A stretch of 64,000 bases of DNA from Streptomyces umbrinus. Its GTDB lineage: Bacteria > Actinomycetota > Actinomycetes > Streptomycetales > Streptomycetaceae. The stretch is from NCBI RefSeq assembly GCF_030817415.1, contig NZ_JAUSZI010000002.1, forward strand, positions 6,448,001 through 6,512,000, written 5' to 3'. Below, piece by piece: positions 1 through 10,013 of the stretch (the stretch's first letter is position 1; each line of letters opens with the position of its first letter). The notes under the pieces were generated by a model. That model did no database searches and was not told where the DNA came from. It saw only the letters and a program-made list of their open reading frames with translations. A program made the position numbers and the translations under genes.

Positions 1-705
1 CGGGTGCTCGACGGACTGCCCCGGATCCGGGCCGCGATGGACGAGGCGACCGAGGCGTGCGCGTCCGAGGTGCTGGCCGTCCAGCCGGGCGGCATCCGAC
101 GCGAGGACGAACTCTCCGAGGGCCTGCACCGGGCGATGGCGCTGCGCCGCCGGGGCGTGCGCATGCGCGACCTGTACACGCATGTGGCCCGGCACGGGCA
201 GGGCCTGCTCAACTACATGGAGCTGATGGGCGACGCGGCCGAGGCCCGCACCCTCGACGAGGTCACCGAGCGGCTCATCGTCTTCGATCGCACGGTCGCC
301 TTCATCCCGGCGAGCGCCGACCGCACGATCGCGCTGGAGTTGCGTCACCCGGCGCTGGTGGACTACCTGGTCACCGTCTTCGAACGGCTCTGGCGCCTGG
401 CGATCCCCCTCACCGCACCCCTCCCGGACACGGGCATCGAGGGCATCACGCACCGGGAGCGGTCGATTGCGGCGCTGCTGGCGGAAGGCCATCAGGACGC
501 GGTCGTCGCGGAGCGGCTGGGCATCAGCGTCCGCACCTGCCGCGCCCACATAGCCCGCCTCTCGGAAACCCTGGGCGCCGCCAGCCGCACCCAGCTCGGC
601 GTCCGCATCGCCCAGGCCGGCCTCGACGGCCCGCCCCGCGACCCGGAACTCCAGCCCCTCACGGCTCCCGGTCCCGGGATTCCAGAATCCCCGACCGACC
701 GATGA
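1..705 (+). CDS. LuxR-type transcriptional regulator, 5' end outside the window
   Basis: This reading frame is open from the first base, and alignment with the two paralogues downstream indicates that about 110 N-terminal residues lie outside the window. The visible part begins in a sensor-like domain (VLDGLPRIRAAMDEA) that resembles the TrmB/phospholipase D-like effector domain of such regulators. It ends in a LuxR helix-turn-helix (GITHRERSIAALLAEGHQ, then VRTCRAHIARL). It should be a DNA-binding regulator; the ligand is unknown. Its last 47 bp overlap, tail to tail, with the convergent gene at 659-1654. Conservation with those paralogues is about 60% by eye in the central block ELRHPALVDYLVTVFERLW. 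Confidence 0.85.
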   Translation, partial: RVLDGLPRIRAAMDEATEACASEVLAVQPGGIRREDELSEGLHRAMALRRRGVRMRDLYTHVARHGQGLLNYMELMGDAAEARTLDEVTERLIVFDRTVAFIPASADRTIALELRHPALVDYLVTVFERLWRLAIPLTAPLPDTGIEGITHRERSIAALLAEGHQDAVVAERLGISVRTCRAHIARLSETLGAASRTQLGVRIAQAGLDGPPRDPELQPLTAPGPGIPESPTDR

Positions 706-1654
706 GGTAACCGAGCTGCGCCCGGCTCTCGCTGCCGAGGGTGGCGGCGAGTTTGGCGATGTGGACTCGGGCGGTGCGGATGTTCAGCCCGAGCCGGTCC
801 GCGATGGCCGCGTCGGTGTGGCCTTCGATGAGGAGGGCGGCGATGGCGTGCTGGCGGGGGGTAATGCCGTTGAGGGACGGGCGGCGCACCGCTTTGGGGT
901 GCATGGGGGTGGCCAGGCTCCAGAGGCGGTCGAAGACGGTGACCAGGTAGTCCACCAGCGCGGGATGGCGCAGTTCCAGAGCGATGGTGCGGTCCCGCTT
1001 CGCGGGGATGAACGCGACGGCCCCGTCGACCACGATCAAGCGCTCCGTGATCTCGTCGAGCGTACGTACCTCGACGGCGCCGCGCAGCCGTTCATAGTGG
1101 GCGACCACCGGAAGGGCGTGGCGGGTCGTGTGCTGGTAGAGCGTGCGCATACGGCAGCCGCGGTCGAGCAGGGCCTGGTCGCGGGGCAGGGCGATGGCGA
1201 GGGCCTTGAGAGGCCGGGCGCCGCCGGGCTGGACGGTGAGCAGCTCCGTCGAGGCGTCCGCCATGGCCTCGGTGATGGCCGTGTTGATCCGCTCGAGGCC
1301 GTTGAGAACGGTGATGCCCGTCGGTTCCGCCGGGGCTGTGTTCCGTCCGTCGATCCTCATCAGCGATTCGAACGAGTCGGCCAGCCGAGTCTCCCGCCGC
1401 CGCTCCTCCGCAATCCGCTCGTCGAACGCCCGCAGCAGCCGGGGCAGCGCTACGGCCGGTGCCGTGGGCACCAGACGCTTCTCGTCGTCCATGCCGGGGT
1501 GCAACAGACCGAGGCCGAGCAGACAGGGAGCAGCTTCGACATCAACTTCGAGCACACTTCCCTCGCGCAGGGCGCGGGCGTAGAGGCTCATGCCTGCCTC
1601 GCACAGCTCCTCGGCCCCGTGTGCATGAAGCTCACGGTTCTGTCTGGAGGACAT
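659..1654 (-). CDS. LuxR-type transcriptional regulator (paralogue 2)
   Basis: This 331-residue protein has the layout of its neighbours: an N-terminal winged-helix-like segment (HAHGAEELCEAGMSLYARAL), a TrmB/PLD-like effector domain around residues 115-240 (VLNGLERINTAITEA), and a C-terminal LuxR helix-turn-helix from about residue 265 (GITPRQHAIAALLIEGHTD). The start codon lies one base after the stop of the upstream gene at 1656-2666 (TGA, C, ATG), so the two are probably co-transcribed and translationally coupled. The 3' end overlaps the convergent first gene by 47 bp. The ligand and targets are not visible; the nearby DSSWG peptide unit is an obvious candidate target. Confidence 0.85.
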   Translation of the reverse strand: MSSRQNRELHAHGAEELCEAGMSLYARALREGSVLEVDVEAAPCLLGLGLLHPGMDDEKRLVPTAPAVALPRLLRAFDERIAEERRRETRLADSFESLMRIDGRNTAPAEPTGITVLNGLERINTAITEAMADASTELLTVQPGGARPLKALAIALPRDQALLDRGCRMRTLYQHTTRHALPVVAHYERLRGAVEVRTLDEITERLIVVDGAVAFIPAKRDRTIALELRHPALVDYLVTVFDRLWSLATPMHPKAVRRPSLNGITPRQHAIAALLIEGHTDAAIADRLGLNIRTARVHIAKLAATLGSESRAQLGYLIGRSGILESRDREP

Positions 1655-1655
1655 G

Positions 1656-2666
1656 TCAGTGATCCTGCTCCAGGATCCCCGACTGCGCTATGAGAAAGCC
1701 GAGTTGGGCCCTGCTGCCGCTGCCGAGGGCGGTGGCCAGCTTCGCTATGTGGGCGCGGCAGGTGCGTACGTTCATGCCGAGGCGGCGGGCTATGGCCTCG
1801 TCGACGTAGCCCTCCACGAGGAGCTTCGCGATGGAGTGCTGGATGTCGGTGATGCCGTCGGACGCGGTTTCGTACGGATCGCCGGCGGCCAGCGGGACCG
1901 CGCGTCCCCACATGAACTCGAAGACCTTGACCAGGTAGCGGACGAGGCCCGGGTGCCGTAGCTCCAGGGCGACCTGTCTGTCGTCGCGGGTGGGGATGAA
2001 CGCGACGGTCTCGTCGCAGATGATGAGACGCTCGACGAGCTCGTCGATGGTGCGTATCTCCACCTTGCCTTTGACTATCTGGTCCACATAGGCCAGCGTC
2101 TCGGGGCTGTATCTGGCGGTGTGCTGGTAGAGGGTGCGCAGACTCACTCCGCGGTCGATCAACGGTCTGTCGCGTTCCAGCCCCTGGAGCAGGGTCGACT
2201 CCAGGCGTCGGCCGCCCGGCTGGACCGTGAGCATCTCGGAGCGGCACTCGGCCGTGGCGAGGTCGAGCGCCGCATTGATCCGTTCGAATCCTTCCAGCAC
2301 CCGGATTGCGTGTGTGGACGCCGTGGCCTGGGCGCTGACCGCGAGGAACGGCTCGAAAGCGTCGGCCAGTTCGATGGAGAGCCGCCTACGCTCCGTGATC
2401 TCACGCTCTATGGGGTGGAGGCGCTGAGCCAGGGCGACCGACGGAGGCACCGGACGCAGCCAGTTCGCGTCGTCGGGGTCGGGGTGGACCAGGGCCAGCT
2501 CCATCAGGCAGGGAGCAGATTCCGCCTCCGTTCGGGCGATGCGTCCTGTGCGCAGCGCATTCGCGTAGAGACGCTCACCTTCGGCACACAGTTCGGTGAC
2601 GCCATGGGGATGTGTCCGTTGTGTCCCATGTGTTGCCAAATTTCCACCCCCCAGGGTCCTGAACAT
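1656..2666 (-). CDS. LuxR-type transcriptional regulator (paralogue 3), divergent from the DSSWG peptide
   Basis: This is a 336-residue paralogue of the two preceding regulators: N-terminal winged-helix-like region, effector domain (VLEGFERINAALDLATAEC), and C-terminal LuxR helix-turn-helix (GITDIQHSIAKLLVEGYVD, VRTCRAHIAKLATALG). The ATG at 2666 has no clear ribosome binding site. An in-frame TTG at 2639 follows a GGGGGGTGG stretch at good spacing and would remove nine residues that the paralogues lack, so it may be the true start. It faces away from the peptide gene at 2753 across about 90 bp, which is the classic position of a local regulator. Confidence 0.85.
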   Translation of the reverse strand: MFRTLGGGNLATHGTQRTHPHGVTELCAEGERLYANALRTGRIARTEAESAPCLMELALVHPDPDDANWLRPVPPSVALAQRLHPIEREITERRRLSIELADAFEPFLAVSAQATASTHAIRVLEGFERINAALDLATAECRSEMLTVQPGGRRLESTLLQGLERDRPLIDRGVSLRTLYQHTARYSPETLAYVDQIVKGKVEIRTIDELVERLIICDETVAFIPTRDDRQVALELRHPGLVRYLVKVFEFMWGRAVPLAAGDPYETASDGITDIQHSIAKLLVEGYVDEAIARRLGMNVRTCRAHIAKLATALGSGSRAQLGFLIAQSGILEQDH

Positions 2667-2684
2667 GCAGGAACATGATGCATC
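2661..2684. promoter_or_regulatory. Candidate operator between LuxR gene and DSSWG peptide gene
   Basis: Two direct copies of GAACATG start at 2661 and 2671, spaced exactly one helical turn (10 bp), followed by the perfect palindrome GATGCATC at 2677-2684. They lie in the short divergent region between the LuxR start and the peptide gene. Binding by the adjacent regulator is inference. Confidence 0.35.
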
Positions 2685-2752
2685 GATTGTGTGGCCATGA
2701 CGTGCCTGAATGAGCCATCGTCGTACTCGACGGGGGAAGAGGAGACCTTCAA

Positions 2753-2950
2753 GTGAGGACGAAGCCGACTATGCGGAACAGAATGCTTCGCTCGGTACTT
2801 GCTGCTGCTCTCTCCGCGGTCGTGGCCTTCGGGGCCTTGAGCGGCCTGTCGGGGGAGCCGAGCGACGTAACGGCGGACAGTAGTTGGGGCTCGGCGCAGC
2901 CCGCCAGTGTGAACGACGCGGAAACACCCCCTGACAGCTCCTGGGGCTGA
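2753..2950 (+). CDS. Small exported peptide with two DSSWG motifs
   Basis: The predicted product has 65 residues. It begins with a basic segment and a hydrophobic stretch (MLRSVLAAALSAVVAFGAL), which reads as a Sec signal peptide or signal anchor. The remaining roughly 35 residues are acidic and Ser/Pro-rich, and hold the pentapeptide DSSWG twice, once mid-chain and once as the exact C-terminus. The GTG start is preceded by AGGAG at proper spacing. The gene runs into the Rieske-like gene with a 4-bp gap, so they form an operon divergent from a LuxR-type regulator. A terminal repeated motif of this kind suggests a signalling peptide or modified (RiPP-like) core, but no function can be read from the sequence. 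Confidence 0.75.
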   Translation: MRTKPTMRNRMLRSVLAAALSAVVAFGALSGLSGEPSDVTADSSWGSAQPASVNDAETPPDSSWG

Positions 2951-2954
2951 GCCG

Positions 2955-3290
2955 ATGACCACCCCTCCCGACGACCGCTCCTTCCGCCGAGAAATGGCCA
3001 CCGCGTACCGCTCCGGCTGGCACTTCATCGATCTGGCCACTGCTGTCCCCCACAGCGGTGACTCGTTGATGGTGACGGTGTTCGGGGAGCCGGTCGTGGT
3101 GACCCGGGACGACGACGACGACCTGCGGGCGTACCGGTGTCTGCGACGGCCTCGGGGGGCGCCGCAGCCGGTACGGTGCGCCATTCGGTACGGAATGATC
3201 TTTGTGAACCTCGACCAGCGCGACCACCGACTGGACGAGCCGGAAGCCCCGGACGTACGAGCCATCTCAGCCACCCCCCGCAGTGCCTGA
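2955..3290 (+). CDS. Short Rieske-like protein, ligand residues not intact
   Basis: The 111-residue product resembles the N-terminal part of Rieske-type oxygenase components: SGWHFIDLATAVP, then GEPVVVTRDDDD and LRAYRC. In a true Rieske centre a CxH and a CxxH motif follow. Here the first position reads CLRRPRG and the second CAIRYGMIFVNLD, so the two cysteines can be aligned but neither histidine is in its expected place. The protein may be a degenerate or repurposed Rieske fold that cannot hold a normal 2Fe-2S cluster. It starts 4 bp after the DSSWG peptide gene, and a strong hairpin follows it. Family assignment is tentative; coding status is supported by operon spacing. Confidence 0.6.
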   Translation: MTTPPDDRSFRREMATAYRSGWHFIDLATAVPHSGDSLMVTVFGEPVVVTRDDDDDLRAYRCLRRPRGAPQPVRCAIRYGMIFVNLDQRDHRLDEPEAPDVRAISATPRSA

Positions 3291-3333
3291 CGCGATTCCC
3301 CCGTCGTTGTAAATCGCTCAGGCGCTTCCCCCC

Positions 3334-3374
3334 GCAGCGGCGTCACCGTGACCTGAACACGGTGACGCCGCTGC
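3334..3374 (+). terminator. Strong hairpin after the peptide/Rieske-like operon
   Basis: A perfect 17-bp inverted repeat (arms 3334-3350 and 3358-3374, arm core GCAGCGGCGTCACCGTG) closes on a 7-nt loop ACCTGAA. No T-run follows, as is usual for Streptomyces terminators. It lies 44 bp past the Rieske-like stop. Confidence 0.75.
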
Positions 3375-3516
3375 AGTTTCCAGGCATATTTCAGGGCATC
3401 CACCAGTTTTCACAAGGGCTGAAATCGGCCTGGTACCGAACTGGTGTCCCGCTGTGCGCTCGCCTCGCACCGGTTTCCCGTCAGCCGTGCCATCGGCCAT
3501 CCCATCGGTCGTCCCC

Positions 3517-3930
3517 TCAACCGTGCCCCATCGCCGACGTCAGCGCGATCTCGATGACCACCCGGGACGGGTTGGGGGACGGGGTCCGGCCATAGCGCTC
3601 GGCGTACCGCCGTACCGCCTCCGCGACCCGGGCCGGATCCGTGGAAACCGTCGCGCGCCCCTCCAGCGTCGCCCATCGCCGCCCGTCCACCTGGCAGACC
3701 GCAGCCGGGACGCCGTCGGGCCCGCCTGCCTGCACGTTCCGGATCTTCGTGCTGGACTTGTTCGCGATCACCCGAGCGAGACCGGCCTCCGGATCGTATG
3801 TAACCCCGACGGGCACCACATGCGGCGTGCCGTCGGGACGGAGGGTGGTCAGGGTGCACAGGTGACGTTCCCGCCAGAATCCGAGGTACGAGTCGTCGGG
3901 ATCGTGCGGGTTCACGGGGTACGAGGCCAT
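3517..3930 (-). CDS. PPOX-class F420/FMN-dependent oxidoreductase (TIGR03618-like)
   Basis: This 137-residue protein looks like a pyridoxamine 5'-phosphate oxidase-fold flavin/deazaflavin enzyme: FWRERHLCTLTTLRPDGTPHVVPVG is the characteristic N-terminal strand pair, followed by VIANKSSTKIRNVQ (phosphate-contacting KxxKxxN region) and RRWATLEGRATV. Length and motif order fit the small F420-binding subfamily of actinobacteria. The ATG at 3930 is chosen because the frame upstream is antisense to clpB and not conserved in character. It is transcribed divergently from clpB, and the 130 bp between them carry the HAIR site. The natural substrate is unknown. Confidence 0.85.
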   Translation of the reverse strand: MASYPVNPHDPDDSYLGFWRERHLCTLTTLRPDGTPHVVPVGVTYDPEAGLARVIANKSSTKIRNVQAGGPDGVPAAVCQVDGRRWATLEGRATVSTDPARVAEAVRRYAERYGRTPSPNPSRVVIEIALTSAMGHG

Positions 3931-3967
3931 GGACCGGAACCTATCCGCTGACCCTCGCCCGCACCTT

Positions 3968-3988
3968 CTTGAGTGGAATAGACTCAAC
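3968..3988. promoter_or_regulatory. HAIR element, HspR operator of clpB
   Basis: The sequence CTTGAGT-N7-ACTCAAC matches the HspR inverted repeat CTTGAGT-N7-ACTCAAG with one terminal mismatch. The left arm contains TTGAGT, a plausible -35 for clpB, so HspR would block RNA polymerase. In streptomycetes HspR, with DnaK as co-repressor, is known to control clpB through such sites. Confidence 0.9.
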
Positions 3989-4062
3989 TTTGTGTACGTT
4001 GGTTGGGTCAGGCCGACCTGGAGCACGCGTATGTGCAGGAGCACGAGGAGGAGAACGGACAC

Positions 4063-6669
<2,607 letters not shown>

Positions 6670-6708
6670 GGAGGCCGGAGTTCGTGTGCGGGCCGGTGGG
6701 GGTTGCTC

Positions 6709-6810
6709 GCGCAGTTCCCCGCGCCCCTTAAAAGCAGGGGCTGCGCGCCCTAAAGGCGAAAGACGGGGGCGCAGCCCGTCTTTCGCCTTTAGGGGCGCGG
6801 GGAACTGCGC
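6709..6810 (+). terminator. Nested palindrome after clpB, made of two copies of the 20-bp dispersed repeat
   Basis: GCGCAGTTCCCCGCGCCCCT at 6709-6728 and its exact reverse complement at 6791-6810 form the outer stem. Inside lies a second, perfect 17-bp stem (6751-6767 with 6775-6791) on a 7-nt loop. The structure starts 40 bp after the clpB stop and should act as a terminator. It is also one of many copies of repeat family 1 in this window. Confidence 0.8.
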
Positions 6811-6859
6811 GACAAGCCCCCACCGGGCCGCACCCGCACAACCGAACCCCACCCACCCC

Positions 6860-7378
6860 TCACGCCGGCGCAGCCACCCGCACACCCACCCGCGTGCGGG
6901 TGGCCACAAGCTGCCCGTCCTGCGGATACGCATGCCAAGTGCGCCAGTGCACTTGGCCTTCATGCCGCTGCGCGAGCATCGCCGTGAAGGCGTGCGGGCT
7001 GCCGGGGAAGACCCCCGCCAGACCATTCGGATGGTCGGCCACCAGCGCGAGCAACTCCTGCGCGCGCCCCGCGAACGAGCCCCGGGACAACGTCTCGACC
7101 CGCGCGGCGAACTCGTACTCCCAGTCGCCCACCCGCTTGGCGACGCCGAGCGGCAACGGTGTGCTGCTGCCCGGAATACAGGCGACGGTCTCCGAACAGC
7201 TGCCCCGCTCCTCCTCCAATAGCACCTGGTGGGACGCCCCGAGCAGTCTCAACTGAAGCTTCGAACCCGAGAGTTCGAGATCGAGCGTGGCGAGCGCGGG
7301 CAGCGGTTCGCGACCAAGGGCCCAAGCGAGATCTGCCGCACGCGTGTCGGAATAGGCGGTGTTGAGGGTTGTGAGCAT
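6860..7378 (-). CDS. DUF2617 family protein
   Basis: The 172-residue product begins MLTTLNTAYSDTRAADLAWALG, a hallmark of the DUF2617 family found next to clpB in streptomycetes, and ends with a conserved block (HEGQVHWRTWHAYPQDGQLV). No signal peptide or membrane segment is visible, so it should be cytosolic. Its biochemical role is unknown. The ATG at 7378 was preferred over one 18 bp upstream because it is preceded by GGAGCGG and gives the usual family N-terminus. It is convergent with clpB across the palindrome at 6709-6810. Confidence 0.85.
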   Translation of the reverse strand: MLTTLNTAYSDTRAADLAWALGREPLPALATLDLELSGSKLQLRLLGASHQVLLEEERGSCSETVACIPGSSTPLPLGVAKRVGDWEYEFAARVETLSRGSFAGRAQELLALVADHPNGLAGVFPGSPHAFTAMLAQRHEGQVHWRTWHAYPQDGQLVATRTRVGVRVAAPA

Positions 7379-7870
7379 GGGTCCGCTCCGCTGCACGCAA
7401 AAGGGTGGGGTTGGTGTCTGTGAAGGGTGAGGGTGAGTCGGTCCGTCGCACCCCGGTCGGCGCCGGGCGGGGATTGGGCCCAGGCGGCCGGGTCAGAAGG
7501 ATGTTCCGGGGTCTGCGTCGGCAATTACGAGGGAATCATGAACGGCGCGTCCGCCAAAGCGTTTTTACCCAACTTCGTAGGGTTTCCATCCCTCCGAGGG
7601 CTCCACAGCTCAACTGTTCAAGCAGGAGGTGCGCCATTGGCTCACACGTGCGCCTTCACGCCCCCCACTCCCTCAACGTTCCTCAACGCCCCTCAACGTC
7701 CCTCAACACTCCTCGACACCCGCCCGGCTCTCCTCACACGGCGAAGAGCCCCCGCGGGCGGCGAACCCCGGCACACGGCGAAGCGCCCGCCGGGAGAAGA
7801 ATCCCGACGGACTCTCGTGGTGCCGGACGGCCCGGACACGGTTCCCCGTCCGGAGCTCAGCTGCCCCGTG
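7379..7870. other. Gene-free stretch with short cytosine-rich repeats
   Basis: About 490 bp without a supportable gene. It holds four near-copies of CCTCAACG between 7670 and 7715 and two copies of ACACGGCGAAG near 7737 and 7771. An AGGAGG followed by a TTG near 7638 looks like a start, but the frame behind it is proline-rich and runs antisense through the next gene, so I do not call it. Confidence 0.5.
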
Positions 7871-8128
7871 TCAGCTGCCTCCGCCGCATCCGCCCCCACC
7901 GCCCCCGCCCCCGCAGGACGACGACCCGCCTCCGCAGGACGAACCGCCACCGCACGAAGAACTCCCCGTCGAACAGCCGGCGCCCCCGCCCGAGCCCGAA
8001 CCCGAGCCGCCGGCCCACCAGCTGTGCCTGGACCGGCGCGAACGCCGCCTGCTGCCGCTCGTCGCGGCGGACACGAGTCCAATGACGACCAGTACGACGA
8101 ACACCGCCAGGATGATGCCTACGATCAT
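7871..8128 (-). CDS. Small membrane protein with Cys/Gly/Ser-rich tail
   Basis: The 85-residue product starts with one strong transmembrane helix (MIVGIILAVFVVLVVIGLV), continues through a short arginine-rich segment (RRRSRRSRHSWW), and ends in about 40 residues made only of Gly, Ser, Ala, Thr and Cys, with repeated SSCGGG and CGGG motifs. The ATG is preceded by AAGGAGG at ideal spacing, which is the main reason to call it. Similar Cys-Gly tails occur on some actinobacterial TIGR04222-type membrane proteins, but this one is much shorter. The cysteines could bind metal or form cross-links; this is speculation. It is divergent from the aminotransferase gene. Confidence 0.7.
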   Translation of the reverse strand: MIVGIILAVFVVLVVIGLVSAATSGSRRRSRRSRHSWWAGGSGSGSGGGAGCSTGSSSCGGGSSCGGGSSSCGGGGGGGGCGGGS

Positions 8129-8315
8129 GGCGCCACCCTCCTTCCGTTCCCCCGAAGCGGCCCCCCGTGGGCTCTGCTTCTTGCCAGTGCTTCTGTCTGC
8201 GTTTCTGTCTGTTCCTCTTGCTGTTTTCCCGTGTGTGCTTCTTGTGTGAAAGGGGGATGCCCCCGCGCCTCACGGACCAAAGCAGAGTTGAGCAACTCCA
8301 GAGGTTGAGCGCAGG

Positions 8316-9533
8316 ATGACGGTCATGACCTCCAGTGCACGCCGCCCGCTCCTCAACCGCCGCCTCGCAGAGTTCGGCACGACGATCTTCGCCGAGATGT
8401 CGGCCCTGGCCCTGAGTACCGGCTCGATCAACCTCGGCCAGGGTTTCCCCGACACCGACGGCCCCGAGGAGATCCGCGAGGCGGCGGTGCGGGCGCTGCG
8501 CGACGGCCGCGGCAACCAGTACCCGCCGGGCCCGGGCGTGCCCGAGCTGCGTACCGCGATCACCGCGCACCAGGAGCGCCGCTACGGCCTCACGTTCGAC
8601 CCGGACACCGAGGTCCTGGTCACGGCGGGCGCCACGGAGGCCATCGCCGCGGCGCTGCTGGCCCTCGTCGAACCGGGCGACGAGGTGATCGCCCTGGAGC
8701 CGTACTACGACTCGTACGCGGCGTGCATCGCGATGGCGGGCGGTACGCGCGTACCGGTCACCCTGCGCCCGCACGAGGACACCCACGACGGGGTCGTGCA
8801 CCGGCGCTTCCGTCTGGACCTGGACGAGCTGCGCGACGCGGTCACCGACAACACCCGGCTGCTGCTGATCAACACCCCGCACAACCCGACCGGCACGGTC
8901 CTCACCCGCGAGGAGCTCACCGCGATCGCCGAGCTGGCCGTCGAGCGGGACCTGCTGGTCGTCACCGACGAGGTGTACGAGCACCTGGTCTTCGACGAGG
9001 CCGAGCACATCCCGCTCGCGACCCTGCCCGGGATGCGCGGGCGCACGGTCACCATCGGGAGCGCGGGCAAGAGCTTCTCCTTCACCGGCTGGAAGGTCGG
9101 CTGGGTGACGGCCGCGCCCGACCTGGTGGCGGCGGTCCGCTCTGCCAAGCAGTTCCTGACGTACGTGGCCTCGGGGCCCTTCCAGTACGCGGTCGCCGAG
9201 GCGCTGGCGCTGCCCGACACGTACTTCGAGGCGTTCCGCGCGGACATGCGGGCCAAGCGGGATCTGCTCGGCGCGGGGCTCGCGGAGGCGGGCTTCGAGG
9301 TGTTCAGCCCGGCCGGCACGTACTTCATCACCACCGACATCCGGCCGCTCGGCGAGAGCGACGGGTTCGCGTTCTGCCGCGCGCTGCCCGAGCGCGCGGG
9401 CGTGGTCGCCATCCCGAACGCGGTCTTCTACGACCACCGCGAGGCCGGGGCCCCCTTCGTCCGCTTCGCCTTCTGCAAGCAGACGCCCGTCCTGGAGGAG
9501 GCGGTGAAGCGCCTCAAGACGCTCGCGGGGTGA
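8316..9533 (+). CDS. PLP-dependent aminotransferase, class I/II
   Basis: This 405-residue enzyme is a fold-type I aminotransferase of the kynurenine/glutamine transaminase or DapC-like subgroup. Visible marks are INLGQGFPD at the substrate entrance, the PLP-stacking YYDSY region, NTPHNPTG (Asn contacting the cofactor), VTDEVYEHLVF (Asp pairing with the pyridine nitrogen), the Schiff-base lysine in GSAGKSFSFTGWK (residue 252), and the carboxylate-binding arginine near VRFAFCK. The exact substrate cannot be decided from sequence; N-succinyl-diaminopimelate aminotransferase is one possibility and aromatic amino acids another. A second ATG at 8325 is an equally good start. Confidence 0.9.
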   Translation: MTVMTSSARRPLLNRRLAEFGTTIFAEMSALALSTGSINLGQGFPDTDGPEEIREAAVRALRDGRGNQYPPGPGVPELRTAITAHQERRYGLTFDPDTEVLVTAGATEAIAAALLALVEPGDEVIALEPYYDSYAACIAMAGGTRVPVTLRPHEDTHDGVVHRRFRLDLDELRDAVTDNTRLLLINTPHNPTGTVLTREELTAIAELAVERDLLVVTDEVYEHLVFDEAEHIPLATLPGMRGRTVTIGSAGKSFSFTGWKVGWVTAAPDLVAAVRSAKQFLTYVASGPFQYAVAEALALPDTYFEAFRADMRAKRDLLGAGLAEAGFEVFSPAGTYFITTDIRPLGESDGFAFCRALPERAGVVAIPNAVFYDHREAGAPFVRFAFCKQTPVLEEAVKRLKTLAG

Positions 9534-9609
9534 GCCCGGTGGGCGGGGCCGCCCTGTGGGCGCCTGCCGCGATGTACCTGCCCGCAGCACAACGGGCGGG
9601 TCAGAGCGA

Positions 9610-9635
9610 CGGGTACGGGGATGTACCCGTACCCG
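9610..9635. promoter_or_regulatory. Perfect 10-bp inverted repeat upstream of a small gene
   Basis: CGGGTACGGG and CCCGTACCCG flank a 6-bp spacer GATGTA. It lies 77 bp after the aminotransferase stop and 29 bp before the small gene at 9664. It could terminate the first or be an operator for the second. Confidence 0.45.
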
Positions 9636-9663
9636 CGCGATCGAACGAAAGGGAGCCCTCATC

Positions 9664-9864
9664 ATGTCGGACGCCAACATCCGCATCCCCGCCGATGCCC
9701 GCGTCCGGCTTGCCGAGGCTCTGCTCACCCCGGCCGAGCGGGCGGAGAAGGCGCGGGTGGTACGGCGGGAGTGGAACGGCTGCGACCCGAACGATGCCGA
9801 GCAGGCCGAACTGGATGCCCAACTGGACCGTCGTATGGCCGAAGCGGGTGCCGTGCGACCGTGA
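9664..9864 (+). CDS. Small hypothetical protein, possibly antitoxin-like
   Basis: The 66-residue product (MSDANIRIPADARVRLAEALLTPAERAEK at the start; shown here only by position 1-29) is charged and predicted mostly helical, with no signal peptide. A GGGAG ribosome site precedes the ATG. Its size, IRIPADAR opening and acidic C-terminal half (DAEQAELDAQLDRRMAEAG) are reminiscent of small antitoxins, but no partner toxin follows on the same strand; the next 150 bp hold no convincing frame. It is convergent with the broken PIN-like gene. Confidence 0.55.
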   Translation: MSDANIRIPADARVRLAEALLTPAERAEKARVVRREWNGCDPNDAEQAELDAQLDRRMAEAGAVRP

Positions 9865-10013
9865 TGTGCATGTGTTCCTCTGCGAGAGCGCGGTGGTCGC
9901 GGGAACTCCAGAGGTACTGCACGGATGGGAGCTGAGCCCTCGCCTTCGACGCGAAGGGCTGGGCTTCGGTCTTCGTCCCAGGCGGCGGCAAGCCGGTCCG
10001 GACCGTCCGCTTG

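Noticed and set aside
7638..8308. Possible plus-strand gene starting at TTG after AGGAGG
   Set aside because: The product is Pro/Ala/Arg-rich without domain character and antisense to the membrane peptide gene, which has the better start.
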